Origin: Sipunculus nudus
Lineage: Eukaryota; Annelida; Sipuncula; Golfingiida; Sipunculidae
Assembly (NCBI GenBank): GCA_026874595.1
Contig: CM049317.1
Coordinates: forward strand, 26,254,401 to 26,318,400
Length of the DNA: 64,000 nucleotides
Direction: 5' to 3'
Positions 24,731 through 39,024 of this stretch are shown one piece after another. Below the pieces are notes generated by a model. That model saw only the letters and a program-made list of their open reading frames with translations. It was not told the origin of the DNA and did no database searches. The position numbers were made by a program, and so were the translations under genes. Positions within the stretch are counted from its first letter, which is position 1, and each line of letters opens with the position of its first letter.

Positions 24731-27029
24731 TATATCATCAAATGTCTTTCAAAGGAGGGTCCCCATGTTGTCTAACCGTTCTTTTTACAATGCATCCTAC
24801 ACTGTTTCTGGGAGCTGACATATTTTACCCAGTCACCGAACAGAAATTCCTGTCCCGCCATTTTCACTAATTTTTCGCCCAAGGTGTGGAGTGATTACAC
24901 ATTCATACAGTTATGCAGCACTGGTTACTTGAGATGAAACATTACTTGTTCCAGTATCTTCTACTTCGTAGGGAGGCAGAAGTCTGGTTCCTGCCGTAAA
25001 TTCCTGACGAAAGCAATTTTCTAAACCAACCAAACTGTAACACTACAGAATTGCTTTATACTGGTCCAGTATTTCTTTCTCGTCTCAAAGAAAGAATATA
25101 CTGAATCTGTCCTATTAAAATTAACACTGCACACTTGACATTAGTCAAACTTCTTCTATATTTGCAGCGCATTGAAGAATTGTGTCTTACAGTAAGAAAG
25201 AATACAATTTTCGGTTTTTGAAGGATAATTTTTTTTAATGTTACTGCTGCAATAAATTATTGGATTACCTTTTTTGATTTAGCATGTTTTCCTTTGTAGC
25301 CTGGTAAAATTAGGCACAGTGTCATGTTGTCTGTCCTTAAGCTAACTTGTAAATCAGCAAGTGTAATATGACTACTTTTAGTTCTCGGAATATGTAATAT
25401 TCAACGATGTAATAACATGTAAGTAAAGAAACACGAAAGTTCAGATGTTTAATATGTATGGTCAAATATTCATCATATATTATACCGTTCTATAACAGAC
25501 GGTTTACACAGTTAACAGTATCCCTTCATTTAAAGTATATATATTTTGGTGAATTTTTGTTGAAGTACTTTTTAGTCTTAAGAAGAGGCTTTATATTATC
25601 AATTAACTATGTTGACTTTAAATAATTAATTAAGACCAAAATCAAAATTGAGAAAGAAATGAACCAAATTATTAGTATTTTATTGTTTATAATTCATATA
25701 ATATAATTAGAAAGATACTCTTTATTTTTCGATTACATACACATGACCTGTATATTGCATTACTCTGCTTATAAAAACCCAAAAGAACTAACTCAATCTT
25801 TCTAAATGTAACAATATATATTAATAATCCTAATTAATAATTCCTACTTTGTATCATATGATTCAATGGAGCTAATGTACCTAAGTTGTAAATCATACCG
25901 ATTATCCTTTGGCAGAAAACACGTCAGAAATGTTGCATTTTTAACTGGAAACCCACCCGAGTTAATAATATTTTACCAAGAATTAATTCATTATGCTGAG
26001 TAAAGATAGGTTTACCGAATTATTTGTCAGGGGAAAATCCGAAGATTTCTAAAAGAGAGATAATTGCCATTCATTAAAAAATTCAGATCTGAAGAAAATA
26101 TTATTATTGGAAACTGATCAATTATTTGCAAAAACCAATGTGGTAATTCCATTAAATGAAATAATGTCTTGTTCAAGTTCCCTGCGAATGAAATGCTAAA
26201 CAAGGAACCATTAGATTCATGAACAGCAAAAGGTACTAGTTTTTAAAATCCATAAATATTCTCAGTAAATGAACGATTGTTAACGTATACTCGTTAAATA
26301 TAGAGACAAGATACATAGGACATATTAATCCACTGTTTCAGTTATGAAAAGTTCTTGATTAATTTCACCTTTTATATATTATTATACAATTCTTTCTATG
26401 GTTTGTTTCCGTGGTGACATATCCCGTATGCAAATCACCAACAGTGGAATAGGTAACAATTTACAGAAAATATTGCAAAGAGCACCAGAGATTTAAAATT
26501 AATTATTTTCTGACAATATATTGTAGCCTAATATTTGTTAAAAATTGATTAAATTCAGTTCCCAGATACACGCGCGCAGTATATTTGTAATAAATGAAGT
26601 ATATTAAGTAACGGCAACACGCACGTTTATATAATTTAACATAATTATGGAAGGGGGTAAATTGTTACAGTTTTACAGACATCGCCTCATGTATGAACTT
26701 CATCGATTAATATTGCAAAATATTTAAACCTAACAATTCAAATTTAAAACACACGTTTTCAAATGATGCATGAACAGTAAATACTTGATAATTATGAAGG
26801 AATATTCATTCAACGGTCTAAAATATAATGTGACTGTACATTCTCGATACCACTAAGCCATAGAATTTAGGGCCAATAGTGGATGATATCCGTTCCGTAT
26901 AAGTGAACATTCGTGCGCTGCTAATTGAATGTGCGTGCTGCTTTAATTATTAATCCTACAGACAAACACGAAATTTATGGAAACTTTTTAATTCCAATTC
27001 ACTTGTCACTATATTCTTGACAAGACAAC
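24731..27029. other. Region upstream of gene D
   Basis: Strongly AT-rich and almost free of open frames. The 5' regulatory region of gene D is expected near its right end, but no convincing TATA box was chosen. Confidence 0.5.
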
Positions 27030-27583
27030 ATGCGTTTTATGCTCTTTGCATTGGTTCAAAGCGTTCTGATACTACCTTCAACTGGGAAAATGATGACAAG
27101 AGGTAAATATCCACATTTTTAGACTCGCGACGTCATGGAAAAGTTATAAATCTATGTATTGCCTTTGTATATGTATTTGGGTTCTTTCGAGAAAAAAATT
27201 TGCTGTACCTCTCCACTAAGGCTGTGTCAAAAGGAATATTTACATGATATGTTTTATTTTTATTGGTTTCGGGGTAACGTATTTGATATTATTTTACTCA
27301 CACGCATATATATATATATTACGATTACATTTTACAGGGGTAAAGCATTCGAATAGCCCCGGAGCTACTTGTACAAATCAACTTTGTTGAATTGATGACA
27401 AATTAGAATTCGCAGAAAAAGAAAACTTGCCAGCTCTGGGTGACCAGAATCGTTTATTATGGTTCAATCAGATATGGTGGTGCCCGGCCCTAATGCACTT
27501 GAAAGTTAAGCCAGCTATCTTATATTCAATTAAACATGGACTATTCAGCCAGTGAAGGACTTTCAGCGAGGATCAGATGTGGT

Positions 27584-27646
<63 letters not shown>

Positions 27647-30169
27647 CACAAGTCGAGCAAACATGTTCTGCAAATATACTACAAACGGTTCAGTTCCTTC
27701 TGGGATGGACCGACGAGTACACTGTTGTATTAATAGAATCTTCCCATGATTAATGCTTGAGACAGGATTTTCCTTGTATCTATATCTATTTAGTGTTTCA
27801 CCCTAAACAACCGTTTTAACATAGGATATGAGGAAGAGCATAATATGCTCTCCAGACCTGGTTGCACTACTCATATAAAAAGCAAGGTGTCTTACACATT
27901 TAGTTGGCTGGATAATATCATCACCAATCTAAACTCAGAGATCTTAATCTCGCTGGAGGTTAAATTTAATACCAATCATAATACGTTAAGTATTATTTTC
28001 GTTCAATTTAAGTCTGTTTACTCTGATGCCCGCCCTAATGGATAAGATACACACTTCTAATCTAGAAAGAGTCTCAATTTTGTTTAGTTTGTCATTCGAA
28101 TCCAAAGAGAAGTATAACTGCTGATCACCCACGTAACCATGAGAATTTACATCATACTTTCTATAAATGTCCCCCGGGGAAGCGATAGAAAGGGTAAAAA
28201 GAAAATTGCCCAGAATCGCACTTGCAGTACCCGATATGCTTTAGACTTACCGATGAAAAAAAAAATCTGTTTATAACATTTTCTGTCTTCTGTTAGTAAG
28301 CTATGATCTAAGCCAGGAGAGAACAGTACCTGAAACTCCAGTGTATTTGTCAGACACTTAGGCAACAAATTATGAATCACCGTGTCAAAGTTTGACTCAA
28401 TACGGTGGTCATCAACTCCTTTTGCCAGACTGCTTAGATAGCTCACGATTTTTCTATACTTTTTCAATAAAACACACATTTACATTTTTACCAAACTCTT
28501 TATCTTTATCGAGAAATGTTGTTACTTCCTTTTTGAAAAGTAGTCTATTTCCATGTCCGTATAAATCCTTGTTATTAGTTTTACAGCTATGAAAATATCT
28601 TGATGATATTCTCTGACTTTTGTCCAAACTGTCTGATTAAAATACTTTCTCAGAAAGACAATTTTTCCCAGCTCTTTTGAATCTTCGGCCTTTTCTTGAT
28701 GCGTTCCTTTTGTATCATAAATGTCTTTTCTAGTTCAATTGTGTTGTCAAACTAAGATGATCTTTTCCTCTTTGTTCCGTACTATATATTTCTTTTTTAA
28801 GTGTTGCTACTTCGTTTATAATGGAGGATAATGTATGATTGTAAGAGATAGTCAATCCACATGAATTCATATTAGTTTCATTATATTTTTTGAAGGGGTG
28901 ATGTTTAAGCACCAAATCTTCAATCTTGCTGATAGCGCTGAATTTGATCTCTTTCCCTGTTCTTGTTTATGTCCTACTTCTACCTCAACTGCATAATGAT
29001 CAGAGAAATTTACCCTTGCAGGATGTTGTTACTATACTGTCATTATCACTTATGCAGAGATCAATCCAATGTTCTTATTTACTAGTAGCAAAATTGAGAA
29101 CATTTACCAAATTGAAACAACTTAGAAAGTCATAAAAATTGATGACATCTGAGTGACTAGAGTAAAATATTTTGATGTTCATATTACCCATGTACACTGA
29201 TTACTCTATTCGATGCATGTTTACTTCTATATATATATTGTCAGTTTATGAAAGAAGTCCGTGATTTTTCCATCAGGTAGCCTATAGATCAAGATAATAT
29301 ACACGTTCCTTTCTATGAGGCACCATTCTAATTCTTGATTTTCATTATTATTAAACTGATATACACATTTACTGAAGGAGAAATTTAAATAGTTTCTATT
29401 ATTGATGGCAAGACCACTTTTTCAGCTTTTTTTCCCTAGGTGTTGGTAAAATGTTTTATCCAGGGGGTGGTATTAGACAAGCCACATCTGGATATATGTG
29501 TAGAAGCAAAGTCTCTGAAACGTTAAAATAACTATTGTGATCAATTCTGTGGGTCTGAATTGTTTAATGTTATTTTTTAAACTGACTTGGAATTTACAAA
29601 CATGGCATATTGCTTGTAGCGATCACTCCTTGTTTCCAGTTACTTAAGCCGCAAGACTGTCCTTTGCTTATATTTATACGAGTGTGTGAAACATTTTAAC
29701 ATGTTGAAACAGCCATCGCTTTCACATGTTCATATGTATATCTGATAGTAAGGCACTTTTTTGTTCCCAAGTTCTTGCTTTAATATCTAATGACAGGAGG
29801 TATTCAGTGGCTTCTGATAATTTTGAGGTTTAGCAGTACGAAAACAACTAGAGTTATACGCCCATCTGGCCATGGCACATATCAAATTAGTCCATATAAT
29901 CGAACCACATATCCCTGATAGCGACACAATTTCACCTATTTCTTCCACAGTTAAGTCCATAAGATCACATCTTACCGCTCACCGTAAAAAAAACTCACAC
30001 ATTTCTTATTAGAAATGCACTGAACCTTCACGTCAGTGGCAATCCTTACGTCAAAGCTCTTTCTGATAAAAATGGAATGTCTCAATAGCCTTTGAAACTT
30101 CTTTGATTATAAAATCAATTGGCAGCAATCAGACACACGTCTGCTGCTCATAACAGTCACGCAGGAAAG

Positions 30170-30201
<32 letters not shown>

Positions 30202-31924
30202 GTATACATATAATTATACATAAAGAGGAATTTTGTCAGCCATTTTTACTACTACGTAGTTTCGTCCAACGCGTTGCACTCATCAGTAAGGCTTTCTGCC
30301 TACAATGGTATGGTTCATACTGGTACATATTTGAGACGTTTTGTGTTGTCTGGGCAATGCTTGGCTAGATAATAGTTATAGGCTACCCGGTACTTTTACT
30401 GTTTATTTTTACTTAAAGATTAAGTACAAGGTGCCTTCATCCGTTCGGTGAATTAAACGGGGTTCCGAGAACAATGCCGCGGTCGTGAAGGACACGATCC
30501 ATGGATTAGGGATTACAAGCGCATGTTGTTTTTGTGCATTATTTGTCAGTGTCAACGATCTTAATATGATGTATTGATTCTAGAAAATGTTCATTAATGA
30601 AGCCCTCATTGCCTCACAATTTGGAGGTACATAAAATAAATTAAATATTGTAAAAATCCATTTAAATTTCGTTTTCTCGAAAAAAAGTGTGTATGATATA
30701 ATATATATATTTTGACCTGATAAATATTTACCATTCATAAATAATCAGCCTTAAATAGGCAATTCAAATACAAAGGAACGCAAGGGTTCGTGCTATTTCA
30801 ATCAGTTTTGCTTTTTTTGTAATCAAGTTTCATTATTATCGGCTTGTGGTTATCTAATAAAAGCATTCCTATCATACGTTTCGTCTTCGAAATGGAACCT
30901 GCTCTGTTCTCCTCTACGTATCATCATTTATGATTTCATCTTCAAAGGAAGGTATAAGAACGTCCATCAAATGTGATACGTCCATCAAATGTGATAGAAA
31001 AAGTTGGTATATTAAGATATAAAAGAAAATTAAACGAAATGTAACCATAACTATGGAAATAAAATATATTGAAATATGTATTAAATAGTAACAAAAGAAA
31101 AGACTTTTAGTCTATATGTCGCAAAGATCAGGAGAAAAATGAGGTATAGTTTTTTTTATTCTCTGAACAGATGAGAAACAGATGATATCGCAGTTGAAAG
31201 AGTATTTGCGGTGTTACAATTTGGATAATCCAAATGATTGTTTCACACAAATTGCTTTTGTGGACACCTGCTTTATGCCTCCAACCGAGCCAGCGGACTG
31301 CGGCAAAGGTGAATATCCCTCTATAATACATACATTCTATGAAACTTTATAAATTGCCTAATCATATAAGTTTGCGTCTCTTGTTGTTGACAGTGATGAC
31401 CTGTCCACCTGATGATATTATAATCACGCGCGTTATGAAAGGGTGTTAATTAATAGACTAAGCCTATTATTCAAAGCTAAACTTCATTTGCCATAAATAG
31501 ATAATATAGTTTTACTTATATCGGCTTATTACAACAAGTAGCACCATATTTTAAAGTCATTTTTCATTAAGAAACTTATTTTTCTACTTCTAGATAAAGT
31601 AATTGACCTCTTCGATAGACATCTCAAGGCTGGATGCACAGGAGCTGTAACCAAAACCCGGGCCGTTGAAACATACGGAAATATTAGGATTCTGGAGGTG
31701 TATTACATTTGTGGACGCTCCCGAAATGCACCTCTTGAATCGGGAAAGTATGTGTAATCTCAAAACCTTTAACCTGATAAAAATATGTGTAATAATAAAC
31801 TTTCTATGGTCTTAAATATATCATGGTATTTTTTTCCTCTTTCAGAGGTCTGTTTGTCTGGCAGAGGGAGATGAAAACATACTCATGGAAAATCAACTAT
31901 CATATTTGGAATGAAAAACATTAA
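27030..31924 (+). CDS. Gene D: secreted six-cysteine DUF4440/SnoaL-like protein (4 exons)
   Basis: Exons: 27030-27102 (signal peptide MRFMLFALVQSVLILPSTG, donor g|gtaaat), 31171-31308, 31594-31747 and 31846-31924 (stop TAA). Lengths 73, 138, 154, 79; phases 1, 1, 2; predicted 147 residues. Cysteines at 39, 48, 58, 68, 85, 110 match the family spacing. Motifs: FMPPTEPADCG (exon 2), KAGCTG and APLESGK (exon 3), SWKINYHIWN (exon 4). Intron 3 has a GT donor (aa|gtatgt), unlike the minus-strand copies. AATAAA lies at 31983, 59 nt past the stop. Intron 1 is about 4.1 kb and holds a (TA)n tract and an antisense LINE remnant. Exons 2-4 are firm; the pairing with exon 1 rests on phase match and absence of a nearer candidate. 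Confidence 0.75.
27587..27645. repeat. (TA)n microsatellite
   Basis: TA tract inside gene D intron 1. Confidence 0.97.
27820..29600 (-). mobile_element. L2/CR1-like LINE (non-LTR retrotransposon) remnant
   Basis: Reading minus from about 29400 down: an endonuclease-like stretch (ERNVYIILIYRLPDG, MGNMNIKIF, HWIDLCISDND in frame order, with stops), then at 28480-28150 an RT core where the catalytic region is frameshifted (LLTEDRK, VRFWAIFF/VLGPILF-like, GDIYRKYDVNSHGY followed by degenerate D-D), then at 28080-27830 the C-terminal RT region (LKLNENNT, IGDDIIQPTKCVRHL). Multiple stops and frameshifts make it inactive. It lies antisense inside gene D intron 1. Confidence 0.68.
30171..30300. repeat. 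(TA)n tract followed by a short element-like segment
   Basis: The TA tract (30171-30195) is followed by a distinctive segment ending tttcgtccaacgcgttgcac / tcatcagtaaggc (to about 30292). A microsatellite abutting a defined segment is common at ends of small non-autonomous transposons; identity unknown. Confidence 0.4.
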
Positions 31925-31989
31925 GAGGCTGCCGTGTCCAGATATCCCTTAAAGCGACAATGCCTTTGAGGATGTAGTGATAAATAAAG

Positions 31990-34769
31990 AAATAACATTG
32001 AAAAATTAAATGTCCTCTCTTTCCAAGTTTGGTTGTTGTCTTACCTCACATAACCGTTATCCTGGGCTTCCTAGCCTATAATGTATTTTAAATGTTGCGA
32101 TAGACCTTTTTTTTTTTAATTTAGTATAGTTCAATAAAGACAATTTTAGCAAACAAAGAATCAACATATTAATTTTAGAGCAAGGTTTTATGAATGACAA
32201 TTTATCTTATGATGTCTAATTTCTTCATATTACAATGTCCCGGGTGCAGTAATGTAATGCAAATATTTGTTTTAAATGACATCGTTCAAAATGTTACCCA
32301 TTTACAAATCGTTCTGTTCACTAAATGAAGACTTCCAGTATAAAAGTAAAAAGCCCTACTTATGTTAGTAATTTATTTGAACTGAAAACTCGAAAAGGTA
32401 TTTCAAATAAGTACATGCGTATAAGTTTTCTGTATTTATGATTCTGTCAAAGGACGGAGGCCAACGTACCAGTAGACAGAGCAATGAGTCAGATTTGTAA
32501 GCTTTTATCCCGTATTAGGTTCTGTCATTCAGTGGAAACAGGCATGATTACAAGACAAAATCTTTTGAAAGAGTTTTAAGGAGTAAGCCAGAAAATAACA
32601 ATAGTTGTTTGGCTACAGCAAATCACAGGGGTTTTAGGTTCTATGTCATTCAAAGATTCAAGGGACTGAAAGTCAATGAAAATACCAACGAAATGGTAGG
32701 CCATCGCGTTGTCAGCTGTGAAAAAAAAAAAAAAACAAAAAAAAAACGGCGCTTTCGGTTACTGGTGTATGTTGGAATTGCAAGCAAATCAGAACTTTGT
32801 ATAAGCAAACACCTAAGAGAAAAAAAAAAAGAAAATTTTGACAAGTAAACAGAAGTTTGCTCTTGTCGCGGATCAGATATAACGTGTTCGGCGGGGCTGG
32901 CATGCGGACGCCCCTGTTGTCGGAACTTTTTTTTATAAGCAATTTAAGACATACAGGAATAAATGGAAGAAACGAAGCCCCATTTGGTCCTCAATGGTCC
33001 TATGAAAGGAATATTTCTTGTTATTTCGACAAGCTGATGTAAGACAATGTCGGATCAGTGAATCTACATCGGGTACCTCAACGATAGATTATTTTATATG
33101 ATCCGATGAAAGGTGTTTTCTTTGAAATGTTATTAATCGAGAACAATTGAGACTCATGACCTGCGGCTATAAATCGCGTACTATTCAATCATTTATAGTC
33201 TTACTGCAGTTAGTCTTACTTAAGTACAGTTACATAATTATCGTTATGTGGTTCCCTTAATGAAAGCCGTTGGTTTTAGTTTAAATAATTGTGCCCCTAG
33301 TTACGGGTGTTCAACATGCAAATTTTTTTCTCTGTGGTCCTGGATTGGATAATACGACTAATACGAATAAAGGTAACGGATTTAAGGTTCATTAAAAAGT
33401 GAAATGTGTGGCACTGAACGATAATGTAGATGAAATTCCAGTTCCATTGTGTACAGCAATTCTATTAGGGAGGTTTTTATGTCTTATATATATTTCTTAC
33501 AAACCGGTGATCTTGTTTGGAAACCAGATAATTATGCAAGATATTGTATGTCTTGTCAGTGAAATCCACGGATCACATATTTTTAAGTGCAGTGATTGTT
33601 ACATTTTAATATTAGACATCAAAATGTATATATCATTTAAAACCTAGTCCAGTGATGTGTCTTGCCTCATTTTATTTACCTATTATATCTGAAAGTATAA
33701 CAAAGAGCAACAGTTAAACTACACAGAAAGAATAGGTAACCCTTTGAATAGCCTCAACCAAATTAAGGTATACCTCAAAAAGATTCCAGCACTTTTTTTT
33801 ATATAAAATATCCATTTTTTATAACATTCAAAGTAAGAAGTAAACGTAATGATGAACAGTTACATTTATGGATTTGTTTTCTGCTGGGTGTAAAAATACA
33901 GTAGGCTTGCTGGCCGAGTGTTATGAATTCAAGGGTTTTTAACAATCCATAAATGGTATTTATCTCTGAACAATACTGATTCCTAAAAAATAATATTTAT
34001 TGTTTAAAAATAGACAAGGTCTTAAACCATTACAAAAAAGGGACAAAGCACAGAATAGAAATGATAATTAAAAAACTGCATATGGAGTAAACTGAACAGA
34101 ATTACAGTATAAGAGAAATATACACATTTCACAATATACACAAATATACAATAAAACATGAGTCTCATTTTGTTTTATTCAGATTAGGAACAAATAGTAC
34201 TTCGGCTTAAAAAGTTCATCTAGAATACTTTGCGTCGTGGCTGGAATGTGTTTCATGCTTCCCACTAAATCAAAAGATTGTGGGATGAGTAAGGTGTCTT
34301 CGAAACTTACTGCAGCATATCCATATTATAAGTATTAAGCTGTTTAGCTGAGTGCTACCAGCAAAGTTGTACCAGGGATAAGGCAAAATTTCCTTCAACG
34401 ATTATATTCTATATAATGATATAATATATCTGTTTCCATCAAAATTTGTACAAAATATGGATAATAATAAGAAATGCAAATGTATTGTAAAAGGTGTTCC
34501 AAATGCTTTCACAGTAAGTGCCAACTTTGAGAATTTAGAACAGCCAGCTTTACAAATTCATTTCTTTGTAAGTATAGATATTTGACGTTTAGGTAATCAA
34601 AAATGTTAAGCCATCTTAAAGACAGCTTTCTATCCTTTAATACATGGTCCAATTTTTAGCATCTTGAGATTCAGGAACCAAAACTGAACAATTTCTGTAT
34701 TTTAGTTGACCGGAAATGATGTTTCCCATTGTGACAATGACCACATGCTTTACACATACTGATTACCTC
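31990..34769. other. Intergenic stretch right of gene D
   Basis: AT-rich. 32609-32848 has A-rich runs that give lysine/phenylalanine frames on both strands. The frame at 33399-33647 has no recognised motif. Nothing else supported. Confidence 0.55.
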
Positions 34770-34899
34770 TACTGATATTTGCGGGCTTGTTTACTCAGAT
34801 GTCATTAGTAAGAGTCGCCACCTAGAGATTTATGGCAATGTCACCATTCAGGCCTTGGATTACCATGGGCCCTCTAAAAGCGCCTCTGGAGTCCGGCAA
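34770..34899 (+). pseudogene. Exon 3 remnant of the six-cysteine family
   Basis: Translated pieces read SDVISKSRHLEIYGNVTIQALDY and, after a frameshift, APLESGK, matching gene E exon 3 (SKSRRPTIYGNVAIQSWDY). The conserved GC-x-D cysteine codon region is altered and the two halves are out of frame. No exon 2 or exon 4 was recognised nearby. The end (ggcaa|gc) would again be a GC-type donor. Confidence 0.65.
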
Positions 34900-37800
34900 G
34901 CCAGTATACAAACATTCTCATTGAAAAACGTCATATATCTTATGAAAGTAAGAGAATTATCGTATCTTTTGTTATTTCTGTTTGAACGTTCTGCTAGTTT
35001 GGAAGAGGCAACAACAGATAGATGACTCGAACGCAAATATGAACTTTTGAATAAAATCAGTGTTACATGTTGACTGTATCGTTCTTGAATAAACATAGTT
35101 TTATAGAAAGCATTTGAGCGTTTGGGATTGAGACAGTTTTGTATGTCATATGCTGATCGAAAGGCTTTATTAGAACCTTAATATAACCTTATGTGACAGA
35201 TTGATCAAACTTATTCTGCAGGCAGAAAAATCGACATAATTTTTTATTGCAGAATGTTTTTATCCTTAAAACAAACAAATATATAAAAAGCAGCAGAAAA
35301 CAACAATATTTAAAACAAAACATTTAAAATACTCTGAGTAATAATGTATCATTTTTTTTTTAAGTTGGCAAATCTTTTCTTTTTTTTAATTTTTATTATT
35401 TTCAATATTATTATTATTATATTAATAATATTTACTCTACCATGTTAAGGGTCATGATACACATTACACTTTTTCATTTTACGCTACTTGCATGCTTCTT
35501 CAAATATAAAATCACATTTTGTTTATAATTTAACAACAGTTCAATATTTTGTGTGAAAGCGCAGTGGGGGGGGGGGGGGGGGGGGGAGGGCATGGTGGTT
35601 AGAGCATAAACCAAATTTGCCAGGATTTGGGGGGTGGGTGGGTGGGCTGAATCAAATACATTCCTGGGGGAGGAAGGTTGCGGATTGACAAAGAGTTTAT
35701 ATAATATGTACTCAGCATTTAATGTAGTTTATGTATAGGAATTCTTCTTGTTTTACCTAGATACAAAGTGAAACATCAGAAAAAGCATCAGCAATGTGCA
35801 AAAGAGCAGGATACACTGACTCCAATTGTAAACATGTCACTTCAATCATAGGTTAATAACCAAAAATAACCCTTTACTGTCTCAGAGAAAAAAAATATAT
35901 ATATGTATAAAATAATACACTTTTATTAAACTTTGCCAGATACCATTGCTTTAAATACATAGGGAGACTTTCTTCGAGAGGTTAGTTACAAGCTATTGAG
36001 GATGAAATCTATGAAATCATCAGTTTCGTATAAATGTTTATAAATTCGGTCAAGGAATAAGCGGTCCAGTATTTTTTAGCGGTCTGGTCAAGCCTTAAAT
36101 TGGGTACCAGCCAACAACTCTATATATATGACCACCTTTAGGAATCATACGTTTACACATTTTATTCATTGTATTCCGGGCAGGTACATGAAAATAAGAC
36201 ATAAACATGAATTTTTCATTTTAATTTCCAATGCAAGTTTTATTCATATTCTTGAAGAAACGATATCCTCCTATCAGTACATGTTTAAGAAAATCAGTTA
36301 TTTCAAAACATTTGCTAAAGATATTTTATGTTTGTAATAAAACTGGGGGTAAAATCCTAATCTCCATTATCTATTAAATCAATAATATAAAACTTGGTGC
36401 CTTTCATAATATTTTACTTTTTCTTCAATTTTACAAATCCTGGGTTAAAGATAAGGTTGTGTTTGACACTAATTATAAAATGCCGATTATCAGTCATTCC
36501 ATAACAAAATAAAGGATATCAAAAGTTAAAATAACACAAGAAGGAGTGGTCAAAAAGTTTCAATTTAAAACCTCTTTGCTTTGCCTAAAACGCTTCAAAT
36601 AAATATAATCACTTGAAATTTTTATTATAAGTTAATAATAATAATATGGTTACAGAATGATAATTCATCGCAGTGTATGCTGAGATTTCATATGATAAAC
36701 AAAGTATCCTCCTTGTGCTTGTTGAGCTTTAATTTTCTTTCCTTTAATTTTGATAAAGCAAGACTTATCCATCATCATTAAAGAAATTGCTTATTTTCAT
36801 AGAAATGTATTCAAATTGACCTATACCAGTCTACAGTTTTGAGTTTGACCATGCATAACTACCCAGGCTTAAAAGCAGAGGCAAAACACATGTATTTACT
36901 ATTATACATTTCTCACCAGGGCCTAATCATTCTTTGGTGTTTCCTGAAGGGTGATTGCTAGGATAACACTGACGGTACACAGCAAATTAATCCTTTGCTT
37001 TATGAATCAGACATACATGTATTGATTTTCGTAGGATTTCTCCAGCTTTTTATTAATAAAGCCACCCAAGTTGTTTTATGTATGTACACTATGCCGTCAC
37101 AAGCATTCGTTCTGTTACCCCATTTTGTCATTCCGTAACCCATTTAATTTATGAATATTTCAGTTATTTAAATTTTTGAAATAAATTCACTCGTACATAT
37201 TGAACTGTTGAATGTTCTTGTTAGTATATTTACTTAAGTCCATACCAAAAAGAAAAAAAAAAAACACTTTACTAACTCTGCACTAACCAAGGAAATAGTT
37301 CATGTTTAAAATAATTATTTACTTAATTATTTCAATAAATATAGTCCAACAGTTCATTCCTTATATCAGGGATTTGCCCATCTGACTCTACCGCAAGCTT
37401 ATATAACAGTACAGGAAAATAAATACACATCATATTCCGCATAAGTTATAAATGTATGATCATAATCAGAAAGCACATATTTACACATTTTTTTTCACTT
37501 TTCCATTGTGGCTGTCCCATGATCTTGTATCAAATAATTGAAAATGAATACACATTAAACTCATGCTAAACAAGTTTTTGAGATTAAAACTACTATGAAT
37601 ATTTTTGGTTTATATAACAGTAACATGTCAGATTTCTGTGCGGTTCACCATTAACATGAAATAATATTTTCCAGTCATCAAATTAGTGTACATGACATAA
37701 TTTCTTAATCATTCATATTAATTTATATTAATTAAATTAATTTACTGATGGTCTGCTTATATATTGTTGATAAATTAAAGGAGAAAATAATGAGTCTCTT

Positions 37801-38693
37801 TAATTGTCAGATATATGAAATTTAATTAAATATGGTCAAACATGCACAGTGTACTCATCTAGGTTTATCTATTTTGACCTATGAAGTGCTCAGGTGTAGG
37901 CCTTAAATTGCCTGACACAATAAATTTAGGGTGTTACACTTATTGTAAAAAGAAATTGAAATCAACTAAATATTACTTGTGATACAAGTCAAACATGTCT
38001 TGTAATGCAGAATGTAACTATTTTGTGGTTAAAAATTGGATTAAAATAGTTATTGCCAGTTTAAAAGTCAAATTTACCTGATACCTTGGTGTTGTTAGCC
38101 CCACCGTCATGCCTTACCTCTGGAATACGTTACTGTCTTACTGGACAATCAAATACATTTGTTGAATGGTTTATTAATGAAGCTGATAAAAAGATTGAGT
38201 AAATGGGACAAATGCAGTTTTTATTTGTCAAGTCAAGCATTTTTGAACAAAATGCCATGATCAATCTACACGCTACAATCTGAACGCTCTGTGGTTGCTA
38301 GACAACAACACCTTGCCAGCACCTGGGGCTATCAGTTACCACTGCAGCACACACAACATGTAGATCAGGTATTAAGTGACCAAGATATGTGCTGTAGTAA
38401 CTGCTTTAAACAACTAAGTGCATCTTCATCATAATCTAGTGAAATGTTTGGAGAAAATCTGTTTGCACATGAAAGGAACAAACATCTGAAAGTCAAAATG
38501 CCGACTTCTACAAACATATTTCGACCACCAAGGAGTGATAGCTTATAGAAAAGCATAATTATATAGAGATTTTAAATCAAGTAGAAGAATCACTGCATTT
38601 TACAAAAATCAGGAACTGATGAAAACAAGATGAAATCTGAGCAATGACTGAACATTTCCTCCATTTATTTAAGCATAAGGGTACTTAATACTT
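34900..38693. other. Long AT-rich stretch
   Basis: Contains the G-rich run at 35566-35650 and otherwise AT-rich non-coding DNA. Small frames (36128-36337, 38365-38556) show no motif. Confidence 0.55.
35566..35650 (+). repeat. 21-base G tract and G-rich run
   Basis: An uninterrupted run of 21 G (35566-35586) is followed by aggg and, at 35628-35645, ggggggtgggtgggtggg. Four G-runs in short spacing could form G-quadruplex DNA. It stands out from the AT-rich surroundings. Confidence 0.85.
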
Positions 38694-39024
38694 TTAGAGA
38701 AAGAGGTTGACTCTTGTCAAAGAGATTTTTAAGTTGGATGCACTGATGCCGCGGGCTTAAGTTGTCATCCAGCAACACACGGCAATTTAGCTTTCCAGGC
38801 TTAGGACTGTCAGTGTTGAGGGTCTCCTCCGGCACCACTTGAATTCAGAGAGTAAGGATAATGGATATAGATACATTTTCTGTCTGAGTACATATTTCTG
38901 TATAATGTAATTTTTTTTTTACACCGATTACTTGATTATTTGATTTTCTTCTGTTTAGAGGAACGATACTTTGACTGAGAGAGGAATAAATCTTCATACA
39001 TAATATTTGGAACGAATATTAGTA
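38694..39024 (+). pseudogene. Exon 3-4 remnant, closest to gene E
   Basis: The exon 3 part (about 38694-38851) and exon 4 part (about 38959-39024) align along their length with gene E, including the intervening intron and the sequence after the stop. Exon 3 holds GCTDA-like codons and an APLE-like end but has in-frame stops and shifts. Exon 4 starts after tttag and has the remnant of the tgga..atttggaac segment, with an in-frame TAA before the last tryptophan. Exons 1 and 2 were not found. Confidence 0.65.

Noticed and set aside
28147-28479. A 110-residue minus open frame as a gene
   Set aside because: Its translation and neighbouring frames match pieces of a decayed LINE reverse transcriptase.
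32609-32942. Lysine-rich plus and phenylalanine-rich minus frames
   Set aside because: Artefacts of poly(A) runs; no motif or splice context.
33399-33647. 82-residue plus open frame
   Set aside because: Hydrophobic but no signal-peptide start pattern, splice signals or homologous copy in the window; consistent with chance in AT-rich DNA.
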